From: Oscillospiraceae bacterium
GTDB lineage: Bacteria > Bacillota > Clostridia > Oscillospirales > Oscillospiraceae
Assembly: GCA_017519975.1 (NCBI GenBank)
Contig: JAFWRM010000036.1
Span: 1 to 64,000, forward strand
Direction of reading: 5' to 3'
DNA length: 64,000 nt
Each line of letters starts with the position of its first letter. The stretch's first letter is position 1. Of this stretch, positions 26,942-34,699 are shown one piece after another. A program made the translations under genes and the position numbers. The notes beneath the pieces were generated by a model. The model did not search any database. It saw only the letters and a program-made list of their open reading frames with translations, and was not told where the DNA came from.

Positions 26942-28378
26942 ATGGAGGAGAGAGTGATCTGGCTGCCGCAGCCGCGGCAGGCGGCCTTCATGAGCCGGCC
27001 GGAGTACGAGTGCCTGTACGGCGGAGCCGCCGGGGGAGGGAAGAGCGACGCGCTGCTGGCCGAGGCCCTGCGGCAGGTGCACATCCCCGCCTACCGGGGC
27101 CTGCTGCTGAGAAAGACGGTGCCCCAGCTGGCCGAGCTGATCGACCGCAGCCGGGCGCTGTACGGCGGCGCCTTTCCGGGGGCGGAGTACCGGGCTGTGA
27201 GCCACACGTGGGAGTTCCCCTCCGGGGCAAAGATCAGCTTCGGCAGCATGCAGCACACGCAGGACCGTCACAATTACCAGGGACGGCGCTTCGACTTCAT
27301 CGGGTTCGACGAGCTGACGCACTTTACCTGGGAGGAGTACAGCTACATGTTCTCCCGCAACCGGCCGGGGCCTTCGCCGGACGGAAGAAGGACCCGGGTG
27401 TACATCCGGGCCACGGCCAACCCGGGCGGCGTTGGCCACGGGTGGGTGAAGGCGCGGTTCATCGATCCGGCCCCGCCCATGACGCCCGTGACGGAAAAAC
27501 TGACGCTGGCGCTGCCGGAGGGCGGGACGAGGGAGCTGACGCGCAGCCGCGTCTTCGTGCCCGCCACCGTTTTCGATAATCAGGCGCTGCTGGAGGCGGA
27601 CCCGGCATATCTGGCCAGTCTGGCCATGCTGCCCCGGGCGGAGCGGGAGGCCCTGCTGTACGGCAGCTGGACCAGCTTCAGCGGCCAGGTGTTCGAGGAG
27701 TGGCGGGATCTGCCCGAAAAGTACGCCGAGGGCACGGGCACCCACGTGATCGAGCCCTTCGATCCGCCCCAGGACTGGCGCTGCTGGCGGGGCTTCGATT
27801 TCGGCTACAGCCGGCCCTACGCCGTGGGGTGGTTCCTGGCGGATCGGGAGGGGCGGCTGTATCTGGCAAAGGAGCTGTACGGCTGGGACGGCACGCCCAA
27901 CGGCGGGGCGCGGGAGGATCCGGTGACCATCGCCCGGCGCATCCGCCAGGAGGAGGACGCCGATCCGCTGCTGCGGGGCCGGCAGATCTTCGGCGTGGCC
28001 GATCCCAGCATTTTCGACGGCAGCCGGGGCGAGAGCATCGCGGACATGATGGCCCGGCCGCCGTACCGGGTGACCTTTTATCCGGGGCGCAACGCCCGCC
28101 TGGCCGGGAAGATGCAGCTGCACTACCGGCTGGCGATGGACGGCGGCGGGCTGCCCATGCTGCAGGTGTTCCGCACCTGCCGGAACTTCATCCGCACGGT
28201 GCCTGCGCTGACCTACGACCCGGTGCGGCCGGAGGACGTGGACACGTCGATGGAGGACCACATGTACGACATGTGCCGCTACGTGCTGATGGAGAGCCCC
28301 ATCTCCCCGCCGGCTCCGGCGGAAAGGCGCGTGCGCTGGCCCGACCCGCTGAACAGGAATGAAGGAATGAAGAGATGA
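26942..28378 (+). CDS. phage terminase large subunit
   Basis: DNA-packaging motor ATPase and nuclease, 478 residues. Walker A is GGAAGGGKS (residues 27-35), Walker B is FDFIGFDELTHF near residue 115, and a TANPGG coupling motif follows. The RNase H-like nuclease half starts at WRGFDFGYSRPYA (about residue 280) and continues with FGVADPSIFDG and an acidic C-terminal part. Both enzymatic halves look intact. The ATG at 26942 follows AGGGGG; the frame extends upstream through a GTG inside the hairpin array without support. It opens the phage-head module. Confidence 0.93.
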   Translation: MEERVIWLPQPRQAAFMSRPEYECLYGGAAGGGKSDALLAEALRQVHIPAYRGLLLRKTVPQLAELIDRSRALYGGAFPGAEYRAVSHTWEFPSGAKISFGSMQHTQDRHNYQGRRFDFIGFDELTHFTWEEYSYMFSRNRPGPSPDGRRTRVYIRATANPGGVGHGWVKARFIDPAPPMTPVTEKLTLALPEGGTRELTRSRVFVPATVFDNQALLEADPAYLASLAMLPRAEREALLYGSWTSFSGQVFEEWRDLPEKYAEGTGTHVIEPFDPPQDWRCWRGFDFGYSRPYAVGWFLADREGRLYLAKELYGWDGTPNGGAREDPVTIARRIRQEEDADPLLRGRQIFGVADPSIFDGSRGESIADMMARPPYRVTFYPGRNARLAGKMQLHYRLAMDGGGLPMLQVFRTCRNFIRTVPALTYDPVRPEDVDTSMEDHMYDMCRYVLMESPISPPAPAERRVRWPDPLNRNEGMKR

Positions 28379-28515
28379 TCGATGCCTGCGGGCAGTGAAA
28401 GGCGTCCTGCTGGTGTTCCCCGGGGGCTCCGATCCTTCAGTCTCGTCCTCACAAGCTGCGGATCGTTCGCTTCCGCATAAATGCGAAAGCTCATTCCCTC
28501 CGCGGCTCGTCCTAT

Positions 28516-28550
28516 CCCCATGAAACGCACTGCGCTGGCGTTTCATGGGG
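28516..28550. repeat. 13-bp inverted repeat between terminase and portal genes
   Basis: CCCCATGAAACGC (28516-28528) pairs perfectly with 28538-28550. No T tract follows. It lies in a 270-bp spacer otherwise made of repeat fragments. Confidence 0.7.
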
Positions 28551-28568
28551 GCCCCGGGGGTTTGCGGC

Positions 28569-28591
28569 AGCTCCCTTTCGCAAAGGGAGCC
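28569..28591 (+). repeat. palindromic repeat (GCTCCCTTTCGCAAAGGGAGC family), copy 2
   Basis: Only the second half of the composite unit is present, directly before the portal gene region. Confidence 0.85.
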
Positions 28592-28647
28592 ATTAATGAG
28601 GGGAGCGGAACAGGGAAGAAAACTCGTGGCGCATGAAAGGAGAAATG

Positions 28648-30357
28648 ATGGAAGTTACCGAACGAAAGCCCATAGGCACCGAGCAGGTGCGGCAGTGGCA
28701 GCGGGAGTTCGAGCGCTGCCGGGCGGGCAAGCGGAAGCTGGAGCAGCGGATCATCGACGCCGAGCAGGCCTGGAAGCTGCGCCACTGGGAGCAGATCCGG
28801 CCCCGGGACGGCGGCGCGCCGGAGCCGGCCTCCGGCTGGCTGGTGAACGTGATCCTCAGCAAGCACAGCGACGCGTGCGACAGCTACCCCCGTCCGGTGT
28901 GCCTGCCGCGGGAGGAGGGGGACGGGCCGGAGGCGGAGATGCTGACGGACATCCTGCCCGTGATCCTGCAGCAGAACCGCTTTGACCAGGTGTGGAGCGA
29001 CGTGTGGTGGTACAAGCTCAAGGGCGGCACCGGGGTATACGGCGTGTTCTGGGATCCTTCCCGGCACGACGGTCTGGGGGACGTGGCCATACGGAAGATC
29101 GACCTGCTGAATCTGTTCTGGGAGCCGGGCGTGGCGGACATTCAGGACAGCCGCTGGGTCTTCCACGCGGAGCTCGCGGATACTGGGGCGCTGGAACGGC
29201 GCTGGCCCCATCTGGCGGGGCGGCTGCCCTCCGGCCGCGGTCTGCTGAGCCGCTACCGTACGGAGGAGACCTCCGACGCCGGGGACAAAACGCTGGTGAC
29301 GGACGTTTACTACAAAAAGCGGCAGGACGGACGCACGGTGCTGCACTACGCCAAGTACGCCGGGGAAGAGCTGCTGTTCGCCACGGAAAATGAGACGGAA
29401 CCCGTGACGGCGCCGTTCACGGATCCGGCCACGGGGACGGTCGGCCTGCGGGAGGTGCGCCGCCCGTACGCGGAGACGGGCCTGTACGCCCATGGGCGCT
29501 ACCCCTTCGTGTTCGACGCGCTGTTTCCGGAGGAGGGCTACCCCAACTGCGGCTTCGGCTACGTGGACCTGTGCCGCGACCCGCAGAAGTACATCGACCT
29601 GATGGACAGCGCGCTGCTGCAGAACATGCTGGCCAATGTGACGCCCCGCTGGTTCGTGCGTTCCGACGGCGGCCTGAACGAGGCCGAGTACGCCGACCTG
29701 ACCAAGCCCTTTGTGCACCTGTCCGGCCGGCTGGATAACGACAGCATCCGCCCCATCGACACGACGGGCCTCAGCTCCGTGTACGTGAGCCTGAAGCAGC
29801 TGAAGATCGAGGAGCTCAAGCAGGTGTCCGGCAACCGGGACGTAAACAACGGGGGCGTGGGTGCGGGAGTCACGGCGGCCTCCGCCATCGCCGCCCTGCA
29901 GGAGGCAGGCGGCGGCATCAGCCGCGACATGATCGCCGCCTCCTACCGCGCCTTCCGCCAGGTGGTGGAGCTGTGCATCGAGCTGATCCGTGAGTTTTAC
30001 GATACGCCCCGCCAGTTCCGCATCCGCGGGGCGGGGGCGGCCCGGTTCGTCACCTACGATAACGCGGGGCTGCGGCCGCGCAGCCGGGGCGGCCTGCTGG
30101 GCGTGGACCTGGGCTGCCGCGTGCCCGTGTTCGACATCGAGGTGGAGGTGGAGCGGGATACGCCCTTCGCCACCGCCGTGAACAACGAGCTGGCCATGCA
30201 GATGTTCCGGCTGGGGGCCTTCCGGCCGGAAAACGCCGCCCAGACCCTGCTGCTGCTGGACATGATGGACTTCCGGGGCAAGCAGCAGATGAGGGAGAAG
30301 CTGATGGGTATGGCAATGGAAATGAATGCTGAAAACGTAAGAATGAATAACGGATAA
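28648..30357 (+). CDS. phage portal protein (podovirus-like)
   Basis: 569 residues, predicted to form the dodecameric DNA entry ring of the head. The identity rests on position after the terminase, size, and portal-like blocks: an N-terminal helical arm rich in Arg/Glu, a mid-region GGTGVYGVFWDPS (about residue 130), and the helix FGYVDLCRDPQKYIDLMDSALLQN (about 300-325), with a long Gln/Leu-rich C-terminal part. ATG 28648 has an AAAGGAG site at suitable distance; upstream ATGs are within the site. No transposase or frameshift interrupts it. Confidence 0.7.
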   Translation: MEVTERKPIGTEQVRQWQREFERCRAGKRKLEQRIIDAEQAWKLRHWEQIRPRDGGAPEPASGWLVNVILSKHSDACDSYPRPVCLPREEGDGPEAEMLTDILPVILQQNRFDQVWSDVWWYKLKGGTGVYGVFWDPSRHDGLGDVAIRKIDLLNLFWEPGVADIQDSRWVFHAELADTGALERRWPHLAGRLPSGRGLLSRYRTEETSDAGDKTLVTDVYYKKRQDGRTVLHYAKYAGEELLFATENETEPVTAPFTDPATGTVGLREVRRPYAETGLYAHGRYPFVFDALFPEEGYPNCGFGYVDLCRDPQKYIDLMDSALLQNMLANVTPRWFVRSDGGLNEAEYADLTKPFVHLSGRLDNDSIRPIDTTGLSSVYVSLKQLKIEELKQVSGNRDVNNGGVGAGVTAASAIAALQEAGGGISRDMIAASYRAFRQVVELCIELIREFYDTPRQFRIRGAGAARFVTYDNAGLRPRSRGGLLGVDLGCRVPVFDIEVEVERDTPFATAVNNELAMQMFRLGAFRPENAAQTLLLLDMMDFRGKQQMREKLMGMAMEMNAENVRMNNG

Positions 30358-30521
30358 ATGAGAAAAAGCGGCGCGGGGATGGCGGAAAGATGGCGGTTTT
30401 TTGGACGCCCGCAACTTGACGGATCCGAGGTATTCTGACGGTGGGAATTCCCTTTCCGGCCGGACGGCGATGAGCTCCGCCGCCGGCACACAGCCATGTG
30501 ACAGTGAAAGGAGACGCGAAC

Positions 30522-30977
30522 ATGTCGGATTGCGCATACGGAAGCGAACTGGTATTCTGCCCGTTTTTTCACCGGGCGACGAAGCAGACGCTGGTCTGCG
30601 AAGGGCCGGGGGTAAACAGCACGGTCACCCTGAGATTCCCCTCGGCGGAGGAGAAGCTGTGCCACAAGCGGAGCTACTGCGACGGGTGGACGTATCGGAA
30701 GTGCCCGTTCTACCGCGGCGCCGCGATGAAATATGGAGATCCCGAAACGTGGGAAGGAGGAACGGAAGATGACGATCGGAGAAGCCATGGCACTGGTGGA
30801 CCGGCTGACGGCCAACCAGATCAGCGGGGCGGACAAGCTGGCCTGGCTCAGCGGGCTGGACGCCAGCCTGTACCTGAGCGTGTGGAAAACGCACCGGATG
30901 CCGGAGGACGGGGGCTTCGCCGGGTACGGGCCGGAGACCCCGCCGGACACCGGGCTGCTGGCCCCGCCGCCCTTTGA
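30522..30977 (+). CDS. Cys-rich small phage protein with read-through tail
   Basis: From the ATG after AAAGGAG, the first about 70 residues form a compact Cys/His-rich block (CAYGSELVFCPFFH, LVCEG, CHKRSYCDGW, CPFY), consistent with a small zinc-binding or disulphide-rich fold. After residue about 80 the frame runs on into the next gene by 209 bp, where its Arg/Gly/Ala/Pro composition looks like an out-of-frame shadow. Either the original stop has been lost or the two genes truly overlap. The function is unknown; Cys-rich small proteins do occur among phage structural genes. Confidence 0.55.
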   Translation: MSDCAYGSELVFCPFFHRATKQTLVCEGPGVNSTVTLRFPSAEEKLCHKRSYCDGWTYRKCPFYRGAAMKYGDPETWEGGTEDDDRRSHGTGGPADGQPDQRGGQAGLAQRAGRQPVPERVENAPDAGGRGLRRVRAGDPAGHRAAGPAAL

Positions 30978-31140
30978 CGAGATCTACCGCTGGTACCTGG
31001 AGATGCAGATCCACGGCGCCAACGGGGAGACGGCGCGGTACAACGCCGCGGCCGAAAAATACAACGCGGCCCTGATCGCGTACATGGACTGGGTGAACCG
31101 CCGGTACGCGCCGCTGGGCACGCGCATGAAATGGTGGTGA
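30769..31140 (+). CDS. phage structural-module protein, function unknown
   Basis: 123 residues. The start is ATG after GGAAGGAGG. The N-terminal half is helical (TIGEAMALVDRLTANQISG, DKLAWLSGLDASLY), followed by a Pro-rich loop and a C-terminal amphipathic helix with Tyr/Ala periodicity (EKYNAALIAYMDWVNRRYA). Size and position between portal and the large beta-rich protein suggest a head-completion or connector adaptor, but this is inference from gene order. Confidence 0.7.
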   Translation: MTIGEAMALVDRLTANQISGADKLAWLSGLDASLYLSVWKTHRMPEDGGFAGYGPETPPDTGLLAPPPFDEIYRWYLEMQIHGANGETARYNAAAEKYNAALIAYMDWVNRRYAPLGTRMKWW

Positions 31141-31144
31141 GAGC

Positions 31145-32920
31145 ATGTTTTACCCGAAAGTGCAGGGGCCGGCCACCTTCCGGCGCACGCGCACGGCCTT
31201 CGGCGGCTACCGCCATGAGCTGACCGCGGCGGAGGGCGACTGGTACGACGAAGAGAACATGACCGACCGGGACTGGCCGGCCGCCGCGGCCCGCGGGCCG
31301 CGGTACGCGGGGCCGGACCTCGGCAGCGCCGACGGCATCTGCGCGGGGGACGCCCTTTACTGGACAGACGCGGAGGGCCGCCTGATCCGGAACGGGCAGC
31401 CCACCGGCCTGACGCTGACGCCCGGTACGGCCAGGCAGTTCGTGTTCATGGGGGCGCATCTGGTGATCTTTCCGGATAAGAAGTATCTGAACACGGCGGA
31501 TCCGGCGGACTTCGGAAGTCTGGAAGCCGCCGCCGAGGCGGAGAGTCCCGTAGTGACCCTGTGCCGGTCCGACGGTTCGCCCCTGGAGCCGTCCGCCGCC
31601 GGGGAGACGCCGCCCGCGGATCCGGGCGACGGGGATCTGTGGGTGGATACCGGGGCGGAGACGGGAGGCCTGAAGCGGTACGACGCCGCTTCCGGCCTCT
31701 GGGCCGCGGCGCCTGAACCCCTGGTCCGGCTCAGCGCGCCTGGCGTCGGGGCCGGCCTCAAAGCGGGGGATGGGGTGACGGTGTCCGGCCTTCACGCCCC
31801 CGAGGGCTCGCCCGCCCAGGCCCGGGCGGAGGCGCTGAACGGCGTGCACGTGCTGACAGGCGCGGAAGCGGACAGCGTGACCTTTCCGGGACTCCTTCCC
31901 GCCGGCTTCACCGCCGCCGGAACGGTGCGTCTGGAGCGCCGGTGCCCGGACATGGACTACGTGTGCCAGTGCGGCAACCGGCTGTGGGGGTGCTTCCACG
32001 GGGTGGACGCCGAGGGGCGGACGGTGAACCAGCTGTACGCCTGCCGCCTGGGGGACTTTACCAACTGGCAGACCTACGAGGGCCTTTCCACGGATGCCTG
32101 GGCCGCCGCCTGCGGCACGCCCGGGCCGTGGACGGGCTGCGCGGCCTACGACGGCTGCCCGACCTTTTTCAAGCAGGACGCGGTGCACCGGATCTACGTC
32201 AGCCCCAATGGAGCCCATCAGGTGGCGTCCGCCGCCGTCCGGGGCGTGCGGCGGGGCTGCTGGCGCAGCCTGGCCGTGTGCGGAGAGGTGCTGTACTACG
32301 TGGCCCGGGAGGGCGTGATGGCCTACACCGGCGCCATGCCCGTGAGAGTGTCCGACGCCCTGGGGGAGGCCGACCTGACCGACGCCTGCGCCGGCGTGCT
32401 GGGGGACCGGTACTATCTCACCGCGGGGGACGGCACAGGGGTGCGGCCGACCTTCGTCTACCACCCCGCCCGCCGGCTGTGGCACCGCCACAGCCCCAAC
32501 GGCGCCGTATGCTGGGCCCAGAAGGACGGAGTGTTGTACTGGCAGACCGCGGAGGGGCGCCTGGGCCTGAGCGGGCCTTCGGAACTGGTCGCCGCGGTGC
32601 CGGAAAGCTACGTTCCCTGGTACTGCGAAACGGGGATGATCGGGTTCGAACAGCCGGAGCAGAAGGTGCTGTCCCGCTTTCTGCTGCGCCTGTACCTCGG
32701 GCCCGGCGCCCGCTGCGAGCTGCTGATCCGGTACGACGACGGCGACTGGGTCAGCCGCGGCATCGTGGAGCGGGAGGGCGTGCACAGCGTCCTTGCGGCT
32801 GTGCTGCCGCGGCGGTGCGACCACTGCCGGCTGCGCCTGCAGGGGCAGGGGGAGATGCGGCTGTATTCCCTGAGCTGCGTGCTGGAGGAAGGGAGCGATA
32901 ACTCATGGTATTTCATGTGA
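31145..32920 (+). CDS. large beta-rich phage protein, possible head-completion/stabilisation protein
   Basis: 591 residues, not recognised with certainty. The N-terminus (FRRTRTAFGGYRHELTAAEG, then YDEENMTDRDWPAAAARGPR) matches a pattern seen in proteins that follow portals in podovirus-like prophages, in which a W/Y-D-x-x-N-M segment opens a beta-propeller-like body. Repeated strand-turn blocks follow (CQCGNRLWGCFHGVD, VCGEVLYYVAREGVMAYTG, WAQKDGVLYWQTAEGRLG). It may act like the P22 gp10 DNA-stabilising protein, but this is unproven. It begins 4 bp after the previous stop. Confidence 0.5.
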   Translation: MFYPKVQGPATFRRTRTAFGGYRHELTAAEGDWYDEENMTDRDWPAAAARGPRYAGPDLGSADGICAGDALYWTDAEGRLIRNGQPTGLTLTPGTARQFVFMGAHLVIFPDKKYLNTADPADFGSLEAAAEAESPVVTLCRSDGSPLEPSAAGETPPADPGDGDLWVDTGAETGGLKRYDAASGLWAAAPEPLVRLSAPGVGAGLKAGDGVTVSGLHAPEGSPAQARAEALNGVHVLTGAEADSVTFPGLLPAGFTAAGTVRLERRCPDMDYVCQCGNRLWGCFHGVDAEGRTVNQLYACRLGDFTNWQTYEGLSTDAWAAACGTPGPWTGCAAYDGCPTFFKQDAVHRIYVSPNGAHQVASAAVRGVRRGCWRSLAVCGEVLYYVAREGVMAYTGAMPVRVSDALGEADLTDACAGVLGDRYYLTAGDGTGVRPTFVYHPARRLWHRHSPNGAVCWAQKDGVLYWQTAEGRLGLSGPSELVAAVPESYVPWYCETGMIGFEQPEQKVLSRFLLRLYLGPGARCELLIRYDDGDWVSRGIVEREGVHSVLAAVLPRRCDHCRLRLQGQGEMRLYSLSCVLEEGSDNSWYFM

Positions 32921-33072
32921 CCCCGCCGCCGGAGCCCTCCGGACCGGAAACGGCCCGGCTGACCGAATGGCTGTACCGGCTGGCGGAATATCTGAACGTG
33001 TACATGAACAGCGGAGAAGCGGCGGCCGGCCCCTCCCGGGGGGACGGCGCCACGGATGGGAAAGGAGAATGA
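32905..33072 (+). CDS. small phage-module protein (55 aa), function unknown
   Basis: The ATG lies inside the end of the preceding gene (16-bp overlap) and the TGA stop overlaps the ribosome-binding-site region of the next. The protein has a Pro-rich N-terminus, an amphipathic helix (RLTEWLYRLAEYLNVYM) and a Gly/Ala-rich tail. The helix is protein-like and the tight packing between two genes supports translation. No family is recognised. Confidence 0.55.
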   Translation: MVFHVTPPPEPSGPETARLTEWLYRLAEYLNVYMNSGEAAAGPSRGDGATDGKGE

Positions 33073-33073
33073 A

Positions 33074-33925
33074 ATGGCAAACGCGATCACGGCGGCAAAG
33101 CCCTTCGAGGAGAGCGAGGAGGCCCGCCGCTGGCGGGAGAAGCTGGAGCGTACGGCGGAGCAGCGGCCGGGCGGGTATTCCGGCGCCTACGCCGAACGCC
33201 TGGCGGAAATGTACGACCGGCTGAACAGCCGACAGCCCTTCCGGTACGATCCGGCGCGGGACGGGCTTTATCTTTCGGCGCGGGAACAGGCCGCGCGTCT
33301 CGGTCAGCGCGCCATGCGGGATACGATGGGGCAGGCGGCCGCCCTGACCGGAGGGTACGGCAGCACCTACGCCCAGGCGGCGGGCCAACAGGCCTACGAC
33401 AATTATCTGCTGCGGCTCAACGAGCAGGTGCCGGAGCTGGCCCGCCTGGCGCGCCAGAGCTACGACGCGGATACGGATGCGCTGTACCGCCAGTATGAGG
33501 CCGCCCGGGCGGCGGACGAAACCGACTACGCCCGTGCCAGGGACGCCCTGGCGGACTGGCGGGGCGACCTGCAGCTGTACGAATCGATGTATTCAAGTCA
33601 GCGGGACAGGGAGAAGGATTTGTACGACGCCGCGCTGGAGCAGGCGCGCTGGCAGGCGGACTTCGACGAAAACCAGCGGCAGTTCGACCTCACCTACGGG
33701 CTGAACGCCGCGAAGGCGGCGTCCGCCGGGCGCTCCTCCGGATCCCGTTCCGGCGGGGGAACGAAGGCGAAGACCTACGACGGCCTGACGGACGATCAGC
33801 TGCGGGGCCGCCTGCAGGCGCTGCTGGACCGGCTGCCCGCCGCCCAGGTGGCCCGGGTGCTGAAGCAGGGGGCCTCCGGTTTGACGAAGTCCCAGGCGGC
33901 CAGAGCCCTGCAGCTGCTACGGTAA
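33074..33925 (+). CDS. helical phage protein with Tyr/Gly/Ala-rich segment, probable internal virion protein
   Basis: 283 residues from the ATG after AAAGGAG. The central part has a Gly/Tyr/Ala-rich segment (AAALTGGYGSTYAQAAGQQA) followed by long charged helices likely to form a coiled coil (about 110-225). The C-terminus (GLTDDQLRGRLQALLDRLPA, then TKSQAARALQLLR) looks like a small helical repeat. I have seen this architecture only in phage-like structural modules of gut Firmicutes; the exact role is not known. An internal or ejection protein is plausible. Confidence 0.6.
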   Translation: MANAITAAKPFEESEEARRWREKLERTAEQRPGGYSGAYAERLAEMYDRLNSRQPFRYDPARDGLYLSAREQAARLGQRAMRDTMGQAAALTGGYGSTYAQAAGQQAYDNYLLRLNEQVPELARLARQSYDADTDALYRQYEAARAADETDYARARDALADWRGDLQLYESMYSSQRDREKDLYDAALEQARWQADFDENQRQFDLTYGLNAAKAASAGRSSGSRSGGGTKAKTYDGLTDDQLRGRLQALLDRLPAAQVARVLKQGASGLTKSQAARALQLLR

Positions 33926-33932
33926 TTTACCG
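33920..33932. promoter_or_regulatory. palindrome CGGTAATTTACCG, possible operator
   Basis: A 13-bp perfect palindrome overlaps the stop codon of the internal-protein gene. The core GGTAAWTTACC recurs at 36641-36651. A half-site-like TTATGGTAAA follows at 33941-33950, and a hairpin without T tract lies at 33971-33991. Confidence 0.35.
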
Positions 33933-34035
33933 TAATATTATTATGGTAAATTCAGAAAACGGGAAAAACGGGGACTGCTGAAGGCAGTCCCGCGCCCGTT
34001 ACAATGGTGACATCCGCAGGAAAGGAGAAAAAGCC

Positions 34036-34596
34036 ATGGAAAACGATAACGTGACGACGGCGGAAGCCGAGCGATCCTTCCGTCAGGCAGAGCCTGACAG
34101 CTCCCTTTCGCAAAGGGAGCCCATGGAGGAAACGCAGACGACGGAGGGAACGGACCTGCCTCAGCGGGAAGATCCTATCCCTGAAGGGGAGGGAGGCACG
34201 GAGGCAGCCGTGACGGATGAGGAGCCTGCCTCCCCGACGGAGCCGGACGTTTCCGCGCAGACGGAGGAATTGCGGCGGTTTTATCCCGGCTTCGACGAGA
34301 AAACGGACGGCGCGGACCCCGCCTTCCGCGCCATGGTGGCCGCCGGAGTGCCCATGCGCCGCGCCTACGAGGCCCTGCACCTGGAGGACCTGATCTCCGG
34401 AGCGATGGCCTACGCTTCCCGCCGGACGCTGGAGCGGCTGGCGGGGGCGGCCCTGGCGGGGCAGCAGCGCCCGGAGGAAAACGGCCTGCGCACGGGTCAG
34501 CCCGCCGCCCCGGTCTTCGACCCCAGGACCATGACGAAGGAGCAGGCGAAGGAACTGCGAGACCGCGTCTTCCGCGGAGAGAAAGTATATCTGTAA
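34036..34596 (+). CDS. scaffold-like phage protein with an in-frame palindromic repeat
   Basis: 186 residues, located just before the capsid gene, where phage scaffolding proteins normally lie. It is acidic at the N-terminus (Glu/Thr/Pro-rich, residues 30-80), then shows RRFYPGFDEKTDGADPAFRAMV and a helical region ending with TMTKEQAKELRDRVFRGEKVYL, resembling the helix-rich tail of scaffolds. Residues about 13-29 are encoded by the genome's palindromic repeat (34073-34121) and read SFRQAEPDSSLSQREP, so the repeat was inserted without breaking the frame. RBS AAAGGAG. Confidence 0.65.
   Translation: MENDNVTTAEAERSFRQAEPDSSLSQREPMEETQTTEGTDLPQREDPIPEGEGGTEAAVTDEEPASPTEPDVSAQTEELRRFYPGFDEKTDGADPAFRAMVAAGVPMRRAYEALHLEDLISGAMAYASRRTLERLAGAALAGQQRPEENGLRTGQPAAPVFDPRTMTKEQAKELRDRVFRGEKVYL
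34073..34121 (+). repeat. palindromic repeat, copy 3, in frame within the scaffold-like gene
   Basis: Same composite structure as 26734-26783: GATCCTTCCGTCAGG, palindromic middle, then AGCTCCCTTTCGCAAAGGGAGCC. It is translated as part of the scaffold-like protein. Confidence 0.88.
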
Positions 34597-34699
34597 AGAC
34601 AAAAGCGGCGGAAGAGACGCACGCCTTATCCGGGAAAAGTGAGTTGGGGGAGAAAACCGGATTTCTCCCGGAAACGAGCGAAAAGAAAGGAGATAAAGC

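Noticed and set aside
26744-32824. Long minus-strand frames opposite the terminase, portal and beta-rich phage genes
   Set aside because: They are antisense shadows in GC-rich DNA. The plus-strand frames carry recognisable motifs and ribosome binding sites; these do not.
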